64,000 nucleotides of DNA from Streptomyces sp. ISL-98 (GTDB lineage Bacteria; Actinomycetota; Actinomycetes; Streptomycetales; Streptomycetaceae): contig NZ_JAGGPB010000020.1 of assembly GCF_018614055.1 (NCBI RefSeq), positions 124,001 through 188,000 of the forward strand, in the 5' to 3' direction. Shown piece after piece: positions 34,844 through 43,230 of the stretch; within the stretch, counting starts at the first letter, position 1, and every line of letters begins with the position of its first letter. The notes under the pieces were generated by a model that made no database searches, had not been told where the DNA came from, and saw only the letters and a list, made by a program, of their open reading frames with translations. A program made the position numbers and the translations under genes.

Positions 34844-35287
34844 ATGGCTGAGCGCGTGCGGGAGTTGGAGTTCCCTGTGGCCGGTGCGGCCGGCATGCGT
34901 GCGTACGTCGCCGAATTCGTCGCGTACCTGACGGAGCGGAACCGGCTGCCCCTCGACTACTCGGTGGCCAGCCTCCGGCTCGTCGACCTCGTCGTCGACG
35001 GCCTGCGGCGCAACGGGCCCGGGCGCGAGGAGATCGACGCGGTGCTGCAGGGGCTCGGGGCGTACACCGGTGAGGTCATCGTCCGGAGGGCCGGGGGCCG
35101 TTGGGTCGACTTCGGGGCCGAGCAGCGGGAGCTGTTCCGGCAGCCGGTCGGTGTGCGGATGCCCGACGGGCGGGTGTGGAATCCGCTGGGGAAGGTCGTC
35201 AACCGGTTCGAGGCCGGGTCGGAGGAGTCGGTGCAGCGGTTCTATCTGCTGCTTCACGGGCGTGCCCGTAAAGCCGTCTGCCACTAG
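34844..35287 (+). CDS. Small soluble protein of unknown function
   Basis: The 147-aa protein has a mixed alpha/beta pattern with no signal or membrane segment. Recognisable parts are MAERVRELEFPVAGAAGMRA, LPLDYSVASLRLVDLVVDGL and YTGEVIVRRAGGRWVDFG. The second half reads like a domain found in actinobacterial unknowns. ATG at 34844 has GGGCGTGGGG a few bases upstream; a longer frame from 34796 is possible. No clear family. Confidence 0.65.
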   Translation: MAERVRELEFPVAGAAGMRAYVAEFVAYLTERNRLPLDYSVASLRLVDLVVDGLRRNGPGREEIDAVLQGLGAYTGEVIVRRAGGRWVDFGAEQRELFRQPVGVRMPDGRVWNPLGKVVNRFEAGSEESVQRFYLLLHGRARKAVCH

Positions 35288-35448
35288 GGCACTTGGCTCG
35301 AAAGTGACCTTCTGATGTGGGCCCGAGTCGGGACTGGCGGCGAAGCTGTGACGTTTCTGTGTCCCCCGGCGCAGAGCTATGGGGGGCCATGGTCGCCCAG
35401 GGGGCATGGGCACGGTGACCAGTGTCGCGTCGGCACGAAGAGGGACGT

Positions 35449-36075
35449 GTGGTCAGGGGCGGGGAGCGGCGTCGTACACAGGTGTACGACGTGGAACTTG
35501 GCGTTGCCGTCGAGCGGGCTCAACGGGGGGACGAGGACGGGTTCGCAGCGGCGTACCGGCTCGTGCATCCCGGGCTGCTCGGATACGTACGGGGGCTGGT
35601 GGGGGAGGACGCCGAGGACGTCGCGTCCGAGGCGTGGCTGGAGATTGCCCGGGATCTGGGACGGTTCCGCGGCGACGGGGCGGGATTCCGCGGCTGGACG
35701 GCGACGATCGCCCGCCACCGCGCGCTCGATCATTTGCGCAAGCAGAAGCGAAGACCGCGTACGTCCCTGATCGAGCAGGATGTGCTTGAGCTGCCCGGCA
35801 GGCAGGACACCGCGCTCGACGCCCTCGAATCGCTCTCGACCGAACATGCGCTGGCGATGATCGCCGCCCTGCCGCGCGAGCAGGCGGAGGCGGTACTGCT
35901 GCGCGTCGTTGTCGGGCTGGACGGGCCGGCGACGGCCCGCGTGCTGGGCAAGCGCAGCGGATCCGTGCGTACGTCGGCGTATCGCGGACTCAAGCGGCTG
36001 GCCGAGCAGTTGGCCTCGCGCGGGGCGGGCGCTGTGACGTCTGCGGCGCCGCGCACGCTGAAGGATGAGACATGA
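35449..36075 (+). CDS. ECF RNA polymerase sigma factor (first tandem module)
   Basis: Region 2 is AERAQRGDEDGF-like at the N-terminus, followed by EDAEDVASEAWLEIARDLGRF and FRGWTATIARHRALDHLRKQKRR. Region 4 is LPREQAEAVLLRVVVGLDGPATARVLGKRSGSVRTSAYRGLKRLAEQL. The GTG at 35449 has AGAGGGA upstream and gives 208 aa; GTG 35422 would add nine residues. It overlaps the next gene by ATGA. It is closely similar to the sigma factor at 37285 (both have VVVGLD, VLGKR/TLGKR and RGLKRLAE), which points to a local duplication. Confidence 0.9.
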   Translation: MVRGGERRRTQVYDVELGVAVERAQRGDEDGFAAAYRLVHPGLLGYVRGLVGEDAEDVASEAWLEIARDLGRFRGDGAGFRGWTATIARHRALDHLRKQKRRPRTSLIEQDVLELPGRQDTALDALESLSTEHALAMIAALPREQAEAVLLRVVVGLDGPATARVLGKRSGSVRTSAYRGLKRLAEQLASRGAGAVTSAAPRTLKDET

Positions 36076-36911
36076 GTCGGGAAAGCGAACACGAAGCAGT
36101 AGATGCGGTGACAGAGGCAACGGCGGACGGGCGGGTCCCGGCGGAAGTCGAGGCGTTGCTGGCCGCCGTACGACGCCCTGGTGAGGCCGATGCCCAGATC
36201 CTGGATGCGACCCTCGCCGCCTTCCGCGAGGCGCGCGACACGGGGGCGCATGTGCCCCCGGGGCGTTGGTGGCGGGTGCGCAGGCGCGACGACTGGCGGC
36301 CGGCACGGCGGCGCGGCGCACTTCCGGTGCGGGCGGCGTTCGCGTCGCTCGCCGCGACGGTGACGCTGGGCGGCGTGGCGCTGGCCGCCCAGTCCGGGGC
36401 GATCCCGGCGCCGTTCGGCATCGGAGACGGCGGCTCGGGTGGCGGCGGGGCGGGTGCCCGGCCGGGCACCAGTGCGCCGGCGACGCCGGGAGTGGCGCGG
36501 GGGAGTGCGGAGGGCGCGACGGAGGGGCCGACGTCGCGCAGCCCTTCGGCCGCCGTGACGCCCTCGGGGCCGGCGCGTACCGCCCAGGCCCGGGAGGACG
36601 AGGCGCGCTGCGTGGCGTACCTGGCGGCGGAGGGGCGCGGCGGGGGTGCGGGTCCGGGTACAGGTGCGGGGCGCGGTACCGACACAGGTACGGCCTTTGA
36701 GCGCCTCGAAGCGGGCGCTGCGGACGCCGGGGTGACGGTTCAGACGTACTGCGAGGGGCTGTTGGGGGCGGCGACGAAAGTGCCTGCGAAGCCCTCCCAG
36801 TCCGCCTCCAAGGGAACGAAGCCGCCGGAGGCCGGGACGGGGGAGGACTCGAAGCCGGGTGGCAAGGGCGGGAGCGGAGCGGGAAGCCAGGGTGGCAGCC
36901 GCGGTCAGTGA
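36072..36911 (+). CDS. Membrane partner of ECF sigma factor (first module)
   Basis: The 279-aa protein has a charged cytosolic N-terminus (1-95) including VEALLAAVRRPGEADAQIL, one membrane helix (AAFASLAATVTLGGVALAAQSG, about 95-115) and an extracellular Gly/Pro/Ala-rich part with two Cys residues (EDEARCVAYL and VQTYCEGLLG). It is ATGA-coupled to the sigma gene. The downstream module at 38028 has the same plan (WGRP/RIG helix followed by a CxxY...C region). An anti-sigma role is inferred; no zinc anti-sigma motif is seen. Confidence 0.7.
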   Translation: MSRESEHEAVDAVTEATADGRVPAEVEALLAAVRRPGEADAQILDATLAAFREARDTGAHVPPGRWWRVRRRDDWRPARRRGALPVRAAFASLAATVTLGGVALAAQSGAIPAPFGIGDGGSGGGGAGARPGTSAPATPGVARGSAEGATEGPTSRSPSAAVTPSGPARTAQAREDEARCVAYLAAEGRGGGAGPGTGAGRGTDTGTAFERLEAGAADAGVTVQTYCEGLLGAATKVPAKPSQSASKGTKPPEAGTGEDSKPGGKGGSGAGSQGGSRGQ

Positions 36912-37284
36912 GTGAGTGGGATTCCCCTCACCCTTCCCCAAGCTCTCAACTTCGTTCGAGCAGGGGAGACCCCATTCTTCCCGGCTGTGACATTTGCCAA
37001 CAACCCGTCCCGGGTTGCAAAAGGGACCGCCGCCAGTCCGGAAGGACGACCGGGGCCGCCACCCCCCACAGGAGAGGCCCCGGTCGCCGTCCGTACGGAC
37101 CGTGCGGCGGCCCGTACTTCTCTCAGCGCCGCGGGTGCGTTTTCTGTCACACCGCTCTGTGTCAGCATGCAGTTGCGCGTTGTACAAGACGTGGACGCGA
37201 CCCCGTCGGACGTCGTAGCGTGCTGACTCGCGCTGGGTTGCGCGGCAGTGGTGACCAGCTGCGACTTTGGAACAGGTTGAGGGA
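36912..37284. other. Gene-free stretch between the two sigma modules
   Basis: This region of about 370 bases has no credible coding frame. It holds a hairpin at 37049-37084 (ACCGGGGCC pairing with GGCCCCGGT, 9 bp), a shorter one at 37003-37019 (CAACCCG with CGGGTTG), and the promoter region of the second sigma gene. The hairpin is a likely terminator for the first module, although no T-run follows. Confidence 0.5.
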
Positions 37285-38028
37285 GTGCTGGGGGACGACG
37301 CGGAGCTGACCGCCGCGGTGCTCGCGGCACAGGACGGAGACGAGAACGCCTTCCGGACTGTGTACCGCGCCGTGCACCCGCGGTTGTTGGGCTACATACG
37401 AACGCTGGTCGGTGACCCGGAGGCCGAGGACGTCGCCTCCGAGTCGTGGCTCCAGATAGCCCGCGACCTCGAACGGTTCAGCGGTGACGCCGACCGTTTC
37501 AGGGGCTGGGCGGCGCGAATAGCGCGCAATCGCGCCCTCGATCACATCCGGATGCGGGGCAGGCGCCCCGCCATCGGCGGCGATGAGACGGAGCTCACAG
37601 GCAAGCCCGGCGACTCCGACACGGCGAGCGAGGCGATGGAAGCACTCGCCACCGGTGACACGCTCGCCCTCATCGCCCAGCTCCCGCAGGACCAGGCCGA
37701 GGCCGTCGTCCTGCGCGTCGTGGTCGGGCTCGACGCGAAGAGCGCCGCGCAGACACTGGGCAAGCGCCCCGGCGCCGTACGGACGGCCGCGCACCGAGGC
37801 CTGAAGCGGCTGGCCGAGCTCCTCAGCGCGGTGGAAGCCGAAGCCGAAGCGGAAGCCGGCGCGGCGGCCCACCGCGGCGGCAATGCCCACGGCAGCGGCC
37901 ACGCCGGCGGGTCCGTCGGTGACCGGCCGGAACTCGACGCCGTACCTCCACAGCGTGGCCCACGACAGGGCAGGGTGACGTCCGCCGGTGTGACGCAATC
38001 GTGCGTGCGGACGCAGAAGGACATGTGA
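37285..38028 (+). CDS. ECF RNA polymerase sigma factor (second tandem module)
   Basis: The 247-aa protein has region 2 (PEAEDVASESWLQIARDLERF and FRGWAARIARNRALDHIRMRGRR), a linker and region 4 (LPQDQAEAVVLRVVVGLDAKSAAQTLGKRPGAVRTAAHRGLKRLAELL). An Ala/Glu/His/Gly-rich tail follows that is absent from the first paralogue. GTG 37285 has TTGAGGGA immediately upstream; TTG 37267 is the other candidate. TGATG couples it to its membrane partner. Confidence 0.9.
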   Translation: MLGDDAELTAAVLAAQDGDENAFRTVYRAVHPRLLGYIRTLVGDPEAEDVASESWLQIARDLERFSGDADRFRGWAARIARNRALDHIRMRGRRPAIGGDETELTGKPGDSDTASEAMEALATGDTLALIAQLPQDQAEAVVLRVVVGLDAKSAAQTLGKRPGAVRTAAHRGLKRLAELLSAVEAEAEAEAGAAAHRGGNAHGSGHAGGSVGDRPELDAVPPQRGPRQGRVTSAGVTQSCVRTQKDM

Positions 38029-39128
38029 TGGCCGACGAGCGTTATGAGTGGCTCGACAAGAACACGGCGGAGCGGCTGCTCCGCGGAGAACCTGTCGGGC
38101 CTGTCGGCGACCACGCGCGCGCCCAGGCCGACCGCCTCTCCGCCGCCCTGGACGGCATCGCCCGCGCCGGCGGCCCCGAAGCGGGTGAACTCCCCGGCGA
38201 GGCGGCCGCGCTCGCAGCGTTCCGCAAGGCCAGAGCCGCATCCCCCGAAGCGATGCCCGGCATACGTATCGGCTCCTCCGCCGCATCCGTACCCCCCGGG
38301 CGCAGGGGCGGCGCCCCCGTCCGGTGGGGGCGTCCCGTACGCATCGGCCTGGCCGGTGCGCTTGCCGGTGTGGCCCTCGGCGGCGTAGCGGTGGCGGCCG
38401 GTACGGGCGTACTGTCGAGCCCCTTCGGGCGCAGCTCCGACCCCACGCCCGCCTCCTCCGTATCGGCAGCCGCGACACCGGATCCGCTCCTTTCCGGGTC
38501 ACCCACCGGCGAACCCAGCGGCCCCGGAGAGAGCACGCCGGGCACCGGCACCCCGAGCGGGCCCGGCGAGACACCGGACGACAGCTACCCGGGCAGCGGC
38601 GACGGTACGGACCAGTCCGCCCCGGGAACGGACGGCGGCACGTCCACCACCGACCCGGGATCCGGCGACGGTGCCACAAGTGACCCCGCGGCGGGTACCG
38701 GTGGCGGCGTGGGATCCGGCGACCTGTACCGCAGGACCGTCCAGGCCTGCCAGGACTACCGCAGCGGCAACATCGCCGCCGACCGCAAGCGCCGCCTCGA
38801 AGCGGCGGCCAAGGGCTCCGAAGGCGTGGACCGCTTCTGCGACCGCGTGCTGGACGGCGCCGACGGGCGGGACGGCGACGGCGAGAGCGACAACGGCGAC
38901 AGCGGCAGTGGCGACGGCGACAACGGCGACGGCAGCGGCCAGGGCAGCGACGGCGGCAGCGGCGACGGCGACGGCGGCAGTGGAGATGACGACGGTAGGA
39001 GCGGCGGCGGCCAAGGCGCCCCCGGCGCCGAGGGCAGCCGCGCCCTCCCGCCGATCTCCTACACCCTCCCGCCGTCCCCGACGGTCGCCCCCTCCACCAC
39101 CACCGCGCCCACGCCGCAGCCCGGCTGA
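38028..39128 (+). CDS. Membrane partner of ECF sigma factor (second module), low-complexity exterior
   Basis: The 366-aa protein has a cytosolic N-terminus (MADERYEWLDKNTAERLLRG, 1-105), a membrane helix (GLAGALAGVALGGVAVAAG, about 110-130) and an extracellular region that is mostly low-complexity: Pro/Ser/Gly/Thr repeats (140-225), a short folded piece with two Cys residues (VQACQDYRSGNIAADRKRRL and VDRFCDRVLDGADG), a Gly/Asp/Ser repeat (about 285-335) and a PTVAPSTTTAPTP end. Arrangement and shared motifs with the protein at 36072 indicate module duplication. Confidence 0.7.
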   Translation: MADERYEWLDKNTAERLLRGEPVGPVGDHARAQADRLSAALDGIARAGGPEAGELPGEAAALAAFRKARAASPEAMPGIRIGSSAASVPPGRRGGAPVRWGRPVRIGLAGALAGVALGGVAVAAGTGVLSSPFGRSSDPTPASSVSAAATPDPLLSGSPTGEPSGPGESTPGTGTPSGPGETPDDSYPGSGDGTDQSAPGTDGGTSTTDPGSGDGATSDPAAGTGGGVGSGDLYRRTVQACQDYRSGNIAADRKRRLEAAAKGSEGVDRFCDRVLDGADGRDGDGESDNGDSGSGDGDNGDGSGQGSDGGSGDGDGGSGDDDGRSGGGQGAPGAEGSRALPPISYTLPPSPTVAPSTTTAPTPQPG

Positions 39129-39271
39129 CCTGCGGTTTTCTGATTCTTTCCGTACTTCGCCCGCGCTGGTGTGACGTTTTTCGAGCCGGTGACGCAGTAA
39201 TGAGTGAGCCGACTGGTCATCGGCAGCGCGACGAGCCGGGGTTCCCCCCGTACCTTCGGCTCCGCGCACTA

Positions 39272-39310
39272 GGCGCGGGCGGGACACGTTCCCCCGGTCC
39301 CGCCCGCGCC
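39272..39310. terminator. Bidirectional terminator
   Basis: A perfect 14-bp stem (GGCGCGGGCGGGAC and GTCCCGCCCGCGCC) with an 11-base loop lies between the convergent membrane-partner and L,D-transpeptidase genes. Confidence 0.82.
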
Positions 39311-39339
39311 ACATCTTCCTCTTCAGACCGTCACTGGTG

Positions 39340-40215
39340 TCACCAGTAAATAACCACCTTGTCGCCGTTGCGCACCTGCGCGAACAGGCCGGCGATCTTC
39401 CCCTCGTCCCTGACATTCACGCAGCCGTGCGAGGCACCGCTGTAGCCCCGGGCCGCGAAGTCCGACGAGTAGTGGACGGCCTGCCCGCCGCTGAAGAAGA
39501 GGGCGTACGGCATGGGGGTGTCGTACAGCGTCGAGACATGGTGCCGGGACTTCCAGTACACGTTGAACGTTCCCTCACGCGTGGGCGTGTACTGCGACCC
39601 GAAGCGCACGTCCATCGCCGAGACGACCTTCCCGTCGACCATCCACGAGAGCGTGCGGCTCGTCTTGCTGATGCACAGGACCCGGCCCGTCATGCAGCGC
39701 GGATCGGGTTTGGCGACCGGGTTGGCGGTCGACGGGTACAGCTCGGCGCGCGTCGGCTCCTTCGTCATCCCCAGGAGCCTGTCCCAGGTGACGGTGTCCG
39801 TCGTGCCCGTGCGGTCCAGGCCGCGCTTGCCCTGGAAGGACGAGACGGCGGCGGCGGTGACCGAGCCGTAGTGGCCGGTGGGGGTGCGGTTGAAGTGGCC
39901 GATCTGGCGGAGCCTGGCCTGAAGCTCGCGCACCTGGGCGCCGTCGGCGCCGCGTGCGAGCAGCGTCTTGGGCTCGGGTGTGGGCGTAGGCGTGGGCGTG
40001 GGCTTCGGCGCGGCCTTCGTAGGCTCTGTCGTCTTCGTCGGCGACGGGGCGGGCGTCGCCTCGTGCGCCGCTGCCGGCAACGGCGGCTTCGTACGCGCGG
40101 CGCCCGCCCCTGCTCCCGCCCCGGCCGCCTGCGCCGTGCATCCCGCCGTAACGGCGAGCACAGCGGCCGTGGCGACGACTCTGCCTATGGGTACGTTCCG
40201 CTTCTTCTGGCGCAT
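39340..40215 (-). CDS. L,D-transpeptidase lipoprotein (YkuD) with peptidoglycan-binding domain
   Basis: The 291-aa protein has a lipoprotein signal with lipobox AVTAGC (Cys27), an Ala/Thr/Pro/Lys-rich linker (30-85), a PG_binding_1 domain (ADGAQVRELQARLRQIGHF, about 88-150) and the YkuD catalytic domain. The active-site motif is H-x-S/T-x-G...SHGCVNVRD near the C-terminus, with the nucleophile Cys. It makes 3-3 peptidoglycan cross-links or attaches proteins outside the cell. Confidence 0.92.
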   Translation of the reverse strand: MRQKKRNVPIGRVVATAAVLAVTAGCTAQAAGAGAGAGAARTKPPLPAAAHEATPAPSPTKTTEPTKAAPKPTPTPTPTPEPKTLLARGADGAQVRELQARLRQIGHFNRTPTGHYGSVTAAAVSSFQGKRGLDRTGTTDTVTWDRLLGMTKEPTRAELYPSTANPVAKPDPRCMTGRVLCISKTSRTLSWMVDGKVVSAMDVRFGSQYTPTREGTFNVYWKSRHHVSTLYDTPMPYALFFSGGQAVHYSSDFAARGYSGASHGCVNVRDEGKIAGLFAQVRNGDKVVIYW

Positions 40216-40414
40216 TTCGGCCCCCGGTCTTCCGTCTGTCCCTTAGGACTGTTTTCCGCTCTGCCCGGTTGCGTAAGCCACCGCATGATGGGAAGAGCGA
40301 CGTTGTGAGCAAGGTCCCAGCCTGCGACTCTCCACCGGCCGCACGCCCGCCGCTACAGTCCGTCGCGAGGGTCGGTTAATTACCAGCCAGTACGTTCAGC
40401 GGGAGGCACAGCAG

Positions 40415-41995
40415 ATGGCGCGCGAGTCGGAGTCGGGACTGCCTATTGAGCCGGTGTACGGGCCGGACGCCCTGGAGGGCTGGGACCCTGCGGAGAAGCT
40501 GGGCGAGCCGGGCTCCTACCCCTTCACGCGCGGCGTATACCCGTCGATGTACACCGGGCGTCCGTGGACGATGCGCCAGTACGCGGGCTTCGGCACCGCG
40601 ACCGAGTCCAACGCCCGCTACAAGCAGCTGATCGCCAACGGCACGATGGGCCTCTCCGTCGCCTTCGACCTGCCGACCCAGATGGGCCACGACAGCGACG
40701 CGGCGATCGCGAGCGGCGAGGTCGGCAAGGTCGGCGTTGCCGTCGACTCGATCGACGACATGCGCGTCCTGTTCGGCGGCATCCCGCTGGACAAGGTCTC
40801 GACGTCGATGACGATCAACGCGCCGGCCGCGCTCCTCCTCCTGATGTACCAGCTGGTGGGCGAGGAGCAGGGCGTACCGGCCGACAAGCTGACCGGCACG
40901 ATCCAGAACGATGTCCTCAAGGAGTACATCGCGCGCGGGACGTACATCTTCCCGCCCAAGCCGTCCCTGCGCCTGATCGCGGACATCTTCAAGTACTGCA
41001 AGGCCGAGATCCCGAAGTGGAACACGATCTCGATCTCCGGCTACCACATGGCGGAGGCCGGTGCCTCGCCCGCGCAGGAGATCGCGTTCACGCTGGCCGA
41101 CGGCATCGAGTACGTCCGTACGGCCGTCGCCGCCGGCATGGACGTCGACGACTTCGCGCCGCGCCTCTCCTTCTTCTTCGTGTCCCGTACGACGATCCTC
41201 GAAGAGGTCGCCAAGTTCCGTGCCGCGCGCCGGATCTGGGCGAAGGTCATGCGCGACGAGTTCGGCGCGAAGAACCCGAAGTCGCTGATGCTGCGCTTCC
41301 ACACGCAGACGGCGGGCGTGCAGCTCACCGCGCAGCAGCCCGAGGTCAACCTGGTGCGCGTCGCCGTACAGGGCCTGGCGGCGGTCCTCGGCGGCACGCA
41401 GTCCCTGCACACCAACTCCTTCGACGAGGCGATCGCGCTCCCCACCGACAAGAGCGCCCGCCTCGCCCTGCGCACCCAGCAGGTCCTCGCGTACGAGACG
41501 GACGTCACGGCCACCGTCGACCCCTTCGCCGGGTCGTACGTCGTCGAGAAGATGACGGACGAGGTCGAGGCCGCCGCCGTCGAACTGATGACGAAGGTCG
41601 AGGACATGGGCGGCGCGGTCAATGCGATCGAGCGCGGCTTCCAGAAGAACGAGATCGAGCGCAGCGCGTACCGCATCGCCCTGGAGACGGACAGCGGCGA
41701 GCGCGTCGTCGTCGGCGTGAACCGCTTCCAGCTGGACGCGGAGGAGCCGTACGAGCCGCTCCGCGTCGACCCGGCGATCGAGGCCCAGCAGGCGGAACGC
41801 CTCGCGAAGCTCCGCGCCGAGCGCGACCAGGCTGCGGTGGACGCGGCCCTGGTGGAGCTGAAGAAGGCGGCGGAGGGCACGGACAACGTGCTGTACCCGA
41901 TGAAGGATGCGCTGAGGGCGCGGGCGACGGTCGGCGAGGTGTGCAACGCGCTGCGGGAGGTCTGGGGGATGTATGTCCCCACGGACGCGTTCTGA
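40415..41995 (+). CDS. Methylmalonyl-CoA mutase-like large subunit (catalytic barrel only)
   Basis: The 526-aa protein is the substrate-binding barrel of an adenosylcobalamin-dependent acyl-CoA mutase; it ends at the barrel and has no B12-binding domain (no DxHxxG). Tyr and Arg residues of the methylmalonyl-CoA class are kept ([15 protein letters not shown] and [15 protein letters not shown]) rather than those of isobutyryl-CoA mutase. [12 protein letters not shown] and [14 protein letters not shown] are present. It must pair with a small B12-binding subunit encoded elsewhere. ATG at 40415 has GGGAGG about nine bases upstream. Confidence 0.9.
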   Translation: MARESESGLPIEPVYGPDALEGWDPAEKLGEPGSYPFTRGVYPSMYTGRPWTMRQYAGFGTATESNARYKQLIANGTMGLSVAFDLPTQMGHDSDAAIASGEVGKVGVAVDSIDDMRVLFGGIPLDKVSTSMTINAPAALLLLMYQLVGEEQGVPADKLTGTIQNDVLKEYIARGTYIFPPKPSLRLIADIFKYCKAEIPKWNTISISGYHMAEAGASPAQEIAFTLADGIEYVRTAVAAGMDVDDFAPRLSFFFVSRTTILEEVAKFRAARRIWAKVMRDEFGAKNPKSLMLRFHTQTAGVQLTAQQPEVNLVRVAVQGLAAVLGGTQSLHTNSFDEAIALPTDKSARLALRTQQVLAYETDVTATVDPFAGSYVVEKMTDEVEAAAVELMTKVEDMGGAVNAIERGFQKNEIERSAYRIALETDSGERVVVGVNRFQLDAEEPYEPLRVDPAIEAQQAERLAKLRAERDQAAVDAALVELKKAAEGTDNVLYPMKDALRARATVGEVCNALREVWGMYVPTDAF

Positions 41996-42094
41996 GGCGG
42001 GATGAGGGGCGTACCCGGACGGCTGATCCGGCGCGGATGCTCCTCGGCGGCGACGAGGACTGACGGGCGCCCCGCTGCCTGCCATGTGAAACAC

Positions 42095-42134
42095 ATGGGC
42101 GGAGTGTCGTATGTGCATGCGACACTCCGCCCAT
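42095..42134 (+). promoter_or_regulatory. Long hairpin enclosing the LysE-family start codon
   Basis: A perfect 15-bp inverted repeat (ATGGGCGGAGTGTCG at 42095-42109 and its complement at 42120-42134) has a 10-base loop. The start ATG at 42133 lies in the downstream arm and no ribosome-binding site is visible, so the hairpin could hide the start in RNA or be an operator in DNA. A second palindrome CATGTGAAACACATG (42083-42097) touches the upstream arm. Confidence 0.6.
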
Positions 42135-42792
42135 GCTGGGTGTAACCGATCTGCCGACCTACCTCGTCGGGCTCGTCCTGATCATTCTTCTGCCGGGGCC
42201 GAACTCCCTCTACGTGCTGTCCGTCGCCGCGCGACGCGGCATACGCACGGGCTATACCGCCGCCGCAGGCGTCTGGAGCGGGGACGCCGTCCTGATGGTG
42301 CTGTCCGCGGCCGGTGTCGCCTCGCTGCTGCAGGCGAACCCCCTGTTGTTCGGGATCGTGAAGTACGCGGGTGCGGGCTATCTGACCTGGCTGGCGATCG
42401 GGATGGTTCGGGCGGCCTGGTCGATGTGGCGCACCCGCGACGAGGTCACGCCGGACGCGGCATCCGAGTCCGCTTCCGCCGCGGCCGCCGCGGAGCGCCC
42501 GTACCGCCGCGCCTTCCTGATCAGCCTGCTCAACCCGAAGGCGATCCTCTTCTTCATCTCCTTCTTCGTGCAGTTCGTCGACCCGGGGTACGCCCACCCC
42601 ACGCTGTCCTTCCTGCTGCTGGGCACCCTCGCGCAGCTCGCGAGCGTGCTGTACCTCTCGGCCCTGATCTTCGGCGGCACCCGCCTGGCCGCCACCTTCC
42701 GCCGCCGCAAGCGCCTGTCGGCGGGCGCCACGTCGGCGGCGGGAGCGCTGTTCCTGGGCTTTGCGGCGAAGCTGTCATTCAGCAGCGTCTGA
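42133..42792 (+). CDS. LysE/RhtB-family amino-acid exporter
   Basis: The 219-aa protein has six membrane helices in the family pattern. LPGPNSLYVLSVAARRGIRTGYTAAAGVWSGD (about 18-50) holds the conserved PGP motif, followed by LLNPKAILFFISFFVQFV (about 137-155). Members export lysine, arginine, threonine or homoserine lactones; the substrate here is unknown. The 5-prime end is in a hairpin that contains the start codon, and the last 18 bases overlap the convergent SnoaL-like gene. Confidence 0.9.
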   Translation: MLGVTDLPTYLVGLVLIILLPGPNSLYVLSVAARRGIRTGYTAAAGVWSGDAVLMVLSAAGVASLLQANPLLFGIVKYAGAGYLTWLAIGMVRAAWSMWRTRDEVTPDAASESASAAAAAERPYRRAFLISLLNPKAILFFISFFVQFVDPGYAHPTLSFLLLGTLAQLASVLYLSALIFGGTRLAATFRRRKRLSAGATSAAGALFLGFAAKLSFSSV

Positions 42793-43200
42793 CCCGCTCC
42801 CGGCCGTGGTGTCGGCGAACGAGTGGTGCTCGTGTGCGACCACCCACCGCCCCTGCTCCTTGCGCAGCCCGACCGTGAGCCGCAGACGGCTCTCCGGACG
42901 CTCGGCGAGCTCCTTCGGAGTTCCGCACCGCAGCAGCGCCTGCGCGTAGGCGACGTCACTGCCGGCGGTCACGTCCAGGGACAGGATCTCGAACGCGGCG
43001 CCTTGTGCCTGCCACTCGAAGAAGGGCGGCCACGTCTCGCGGTAGGCGCCGATGCCGCGCACGCCGTCGTGGGGCGGCGGCACGTCGTACATCACGATGT
43101 CGTCGGTGTGGTCCGCGAGGACAGCGTCGATATCGCCACGGTGCACCGCTTCGGCCCACTGCTCGATCAGCGTCCGGATCTGTCCCTCGTCATCGGGCAT
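42775..43200 (-). CDS. SnoaL-like / NTF2-fold protein
   Basis: The 141-aa protein has the cone-shaped NTF2 fold pattern: QIRTLIEQWAEAVHRGDIDAVL, DHTDDIVMYDVPPPHDGVRG, then a beta-rich half ending RWVVAHEHHSF. Members include small isomerases, hydrolases and binding proteins. It is 30 bases upstream of the aldehyde dehydrogenase stop and transcribed the same way. No substrate is suggested. Confidence 0.82.
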   Translation of the reverse strand: MPDDEGQIRTLIEQWAEAVHRGDIDAVLADHTDDIVMYDVPPPHDGVRGIGAYRETWPPFFEWQAQGAAFEILSLDVTAGSDVAYAQALLRCGTPKELAERPESRLRLTVGLRKEQGRWVVAHEHHSFADTTAGSGSDAAE

Positions 43201-43230
43201 TGCTCGTTCCTTCCGATGCCACCGTCCCTG

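Noticed and set aside
38880..39010. Dense GGCGACGGC-type repeats
   Set aside because: They encode the Gly/Asp/Ser low-complexity tail of the second membrane partner and are not a separate repeat element.
40375..40395. AT-rich GGTTAATTACC before the mutase gene
   Set aside because: Not a true palindrome, and no matching site elsewhere in the window.
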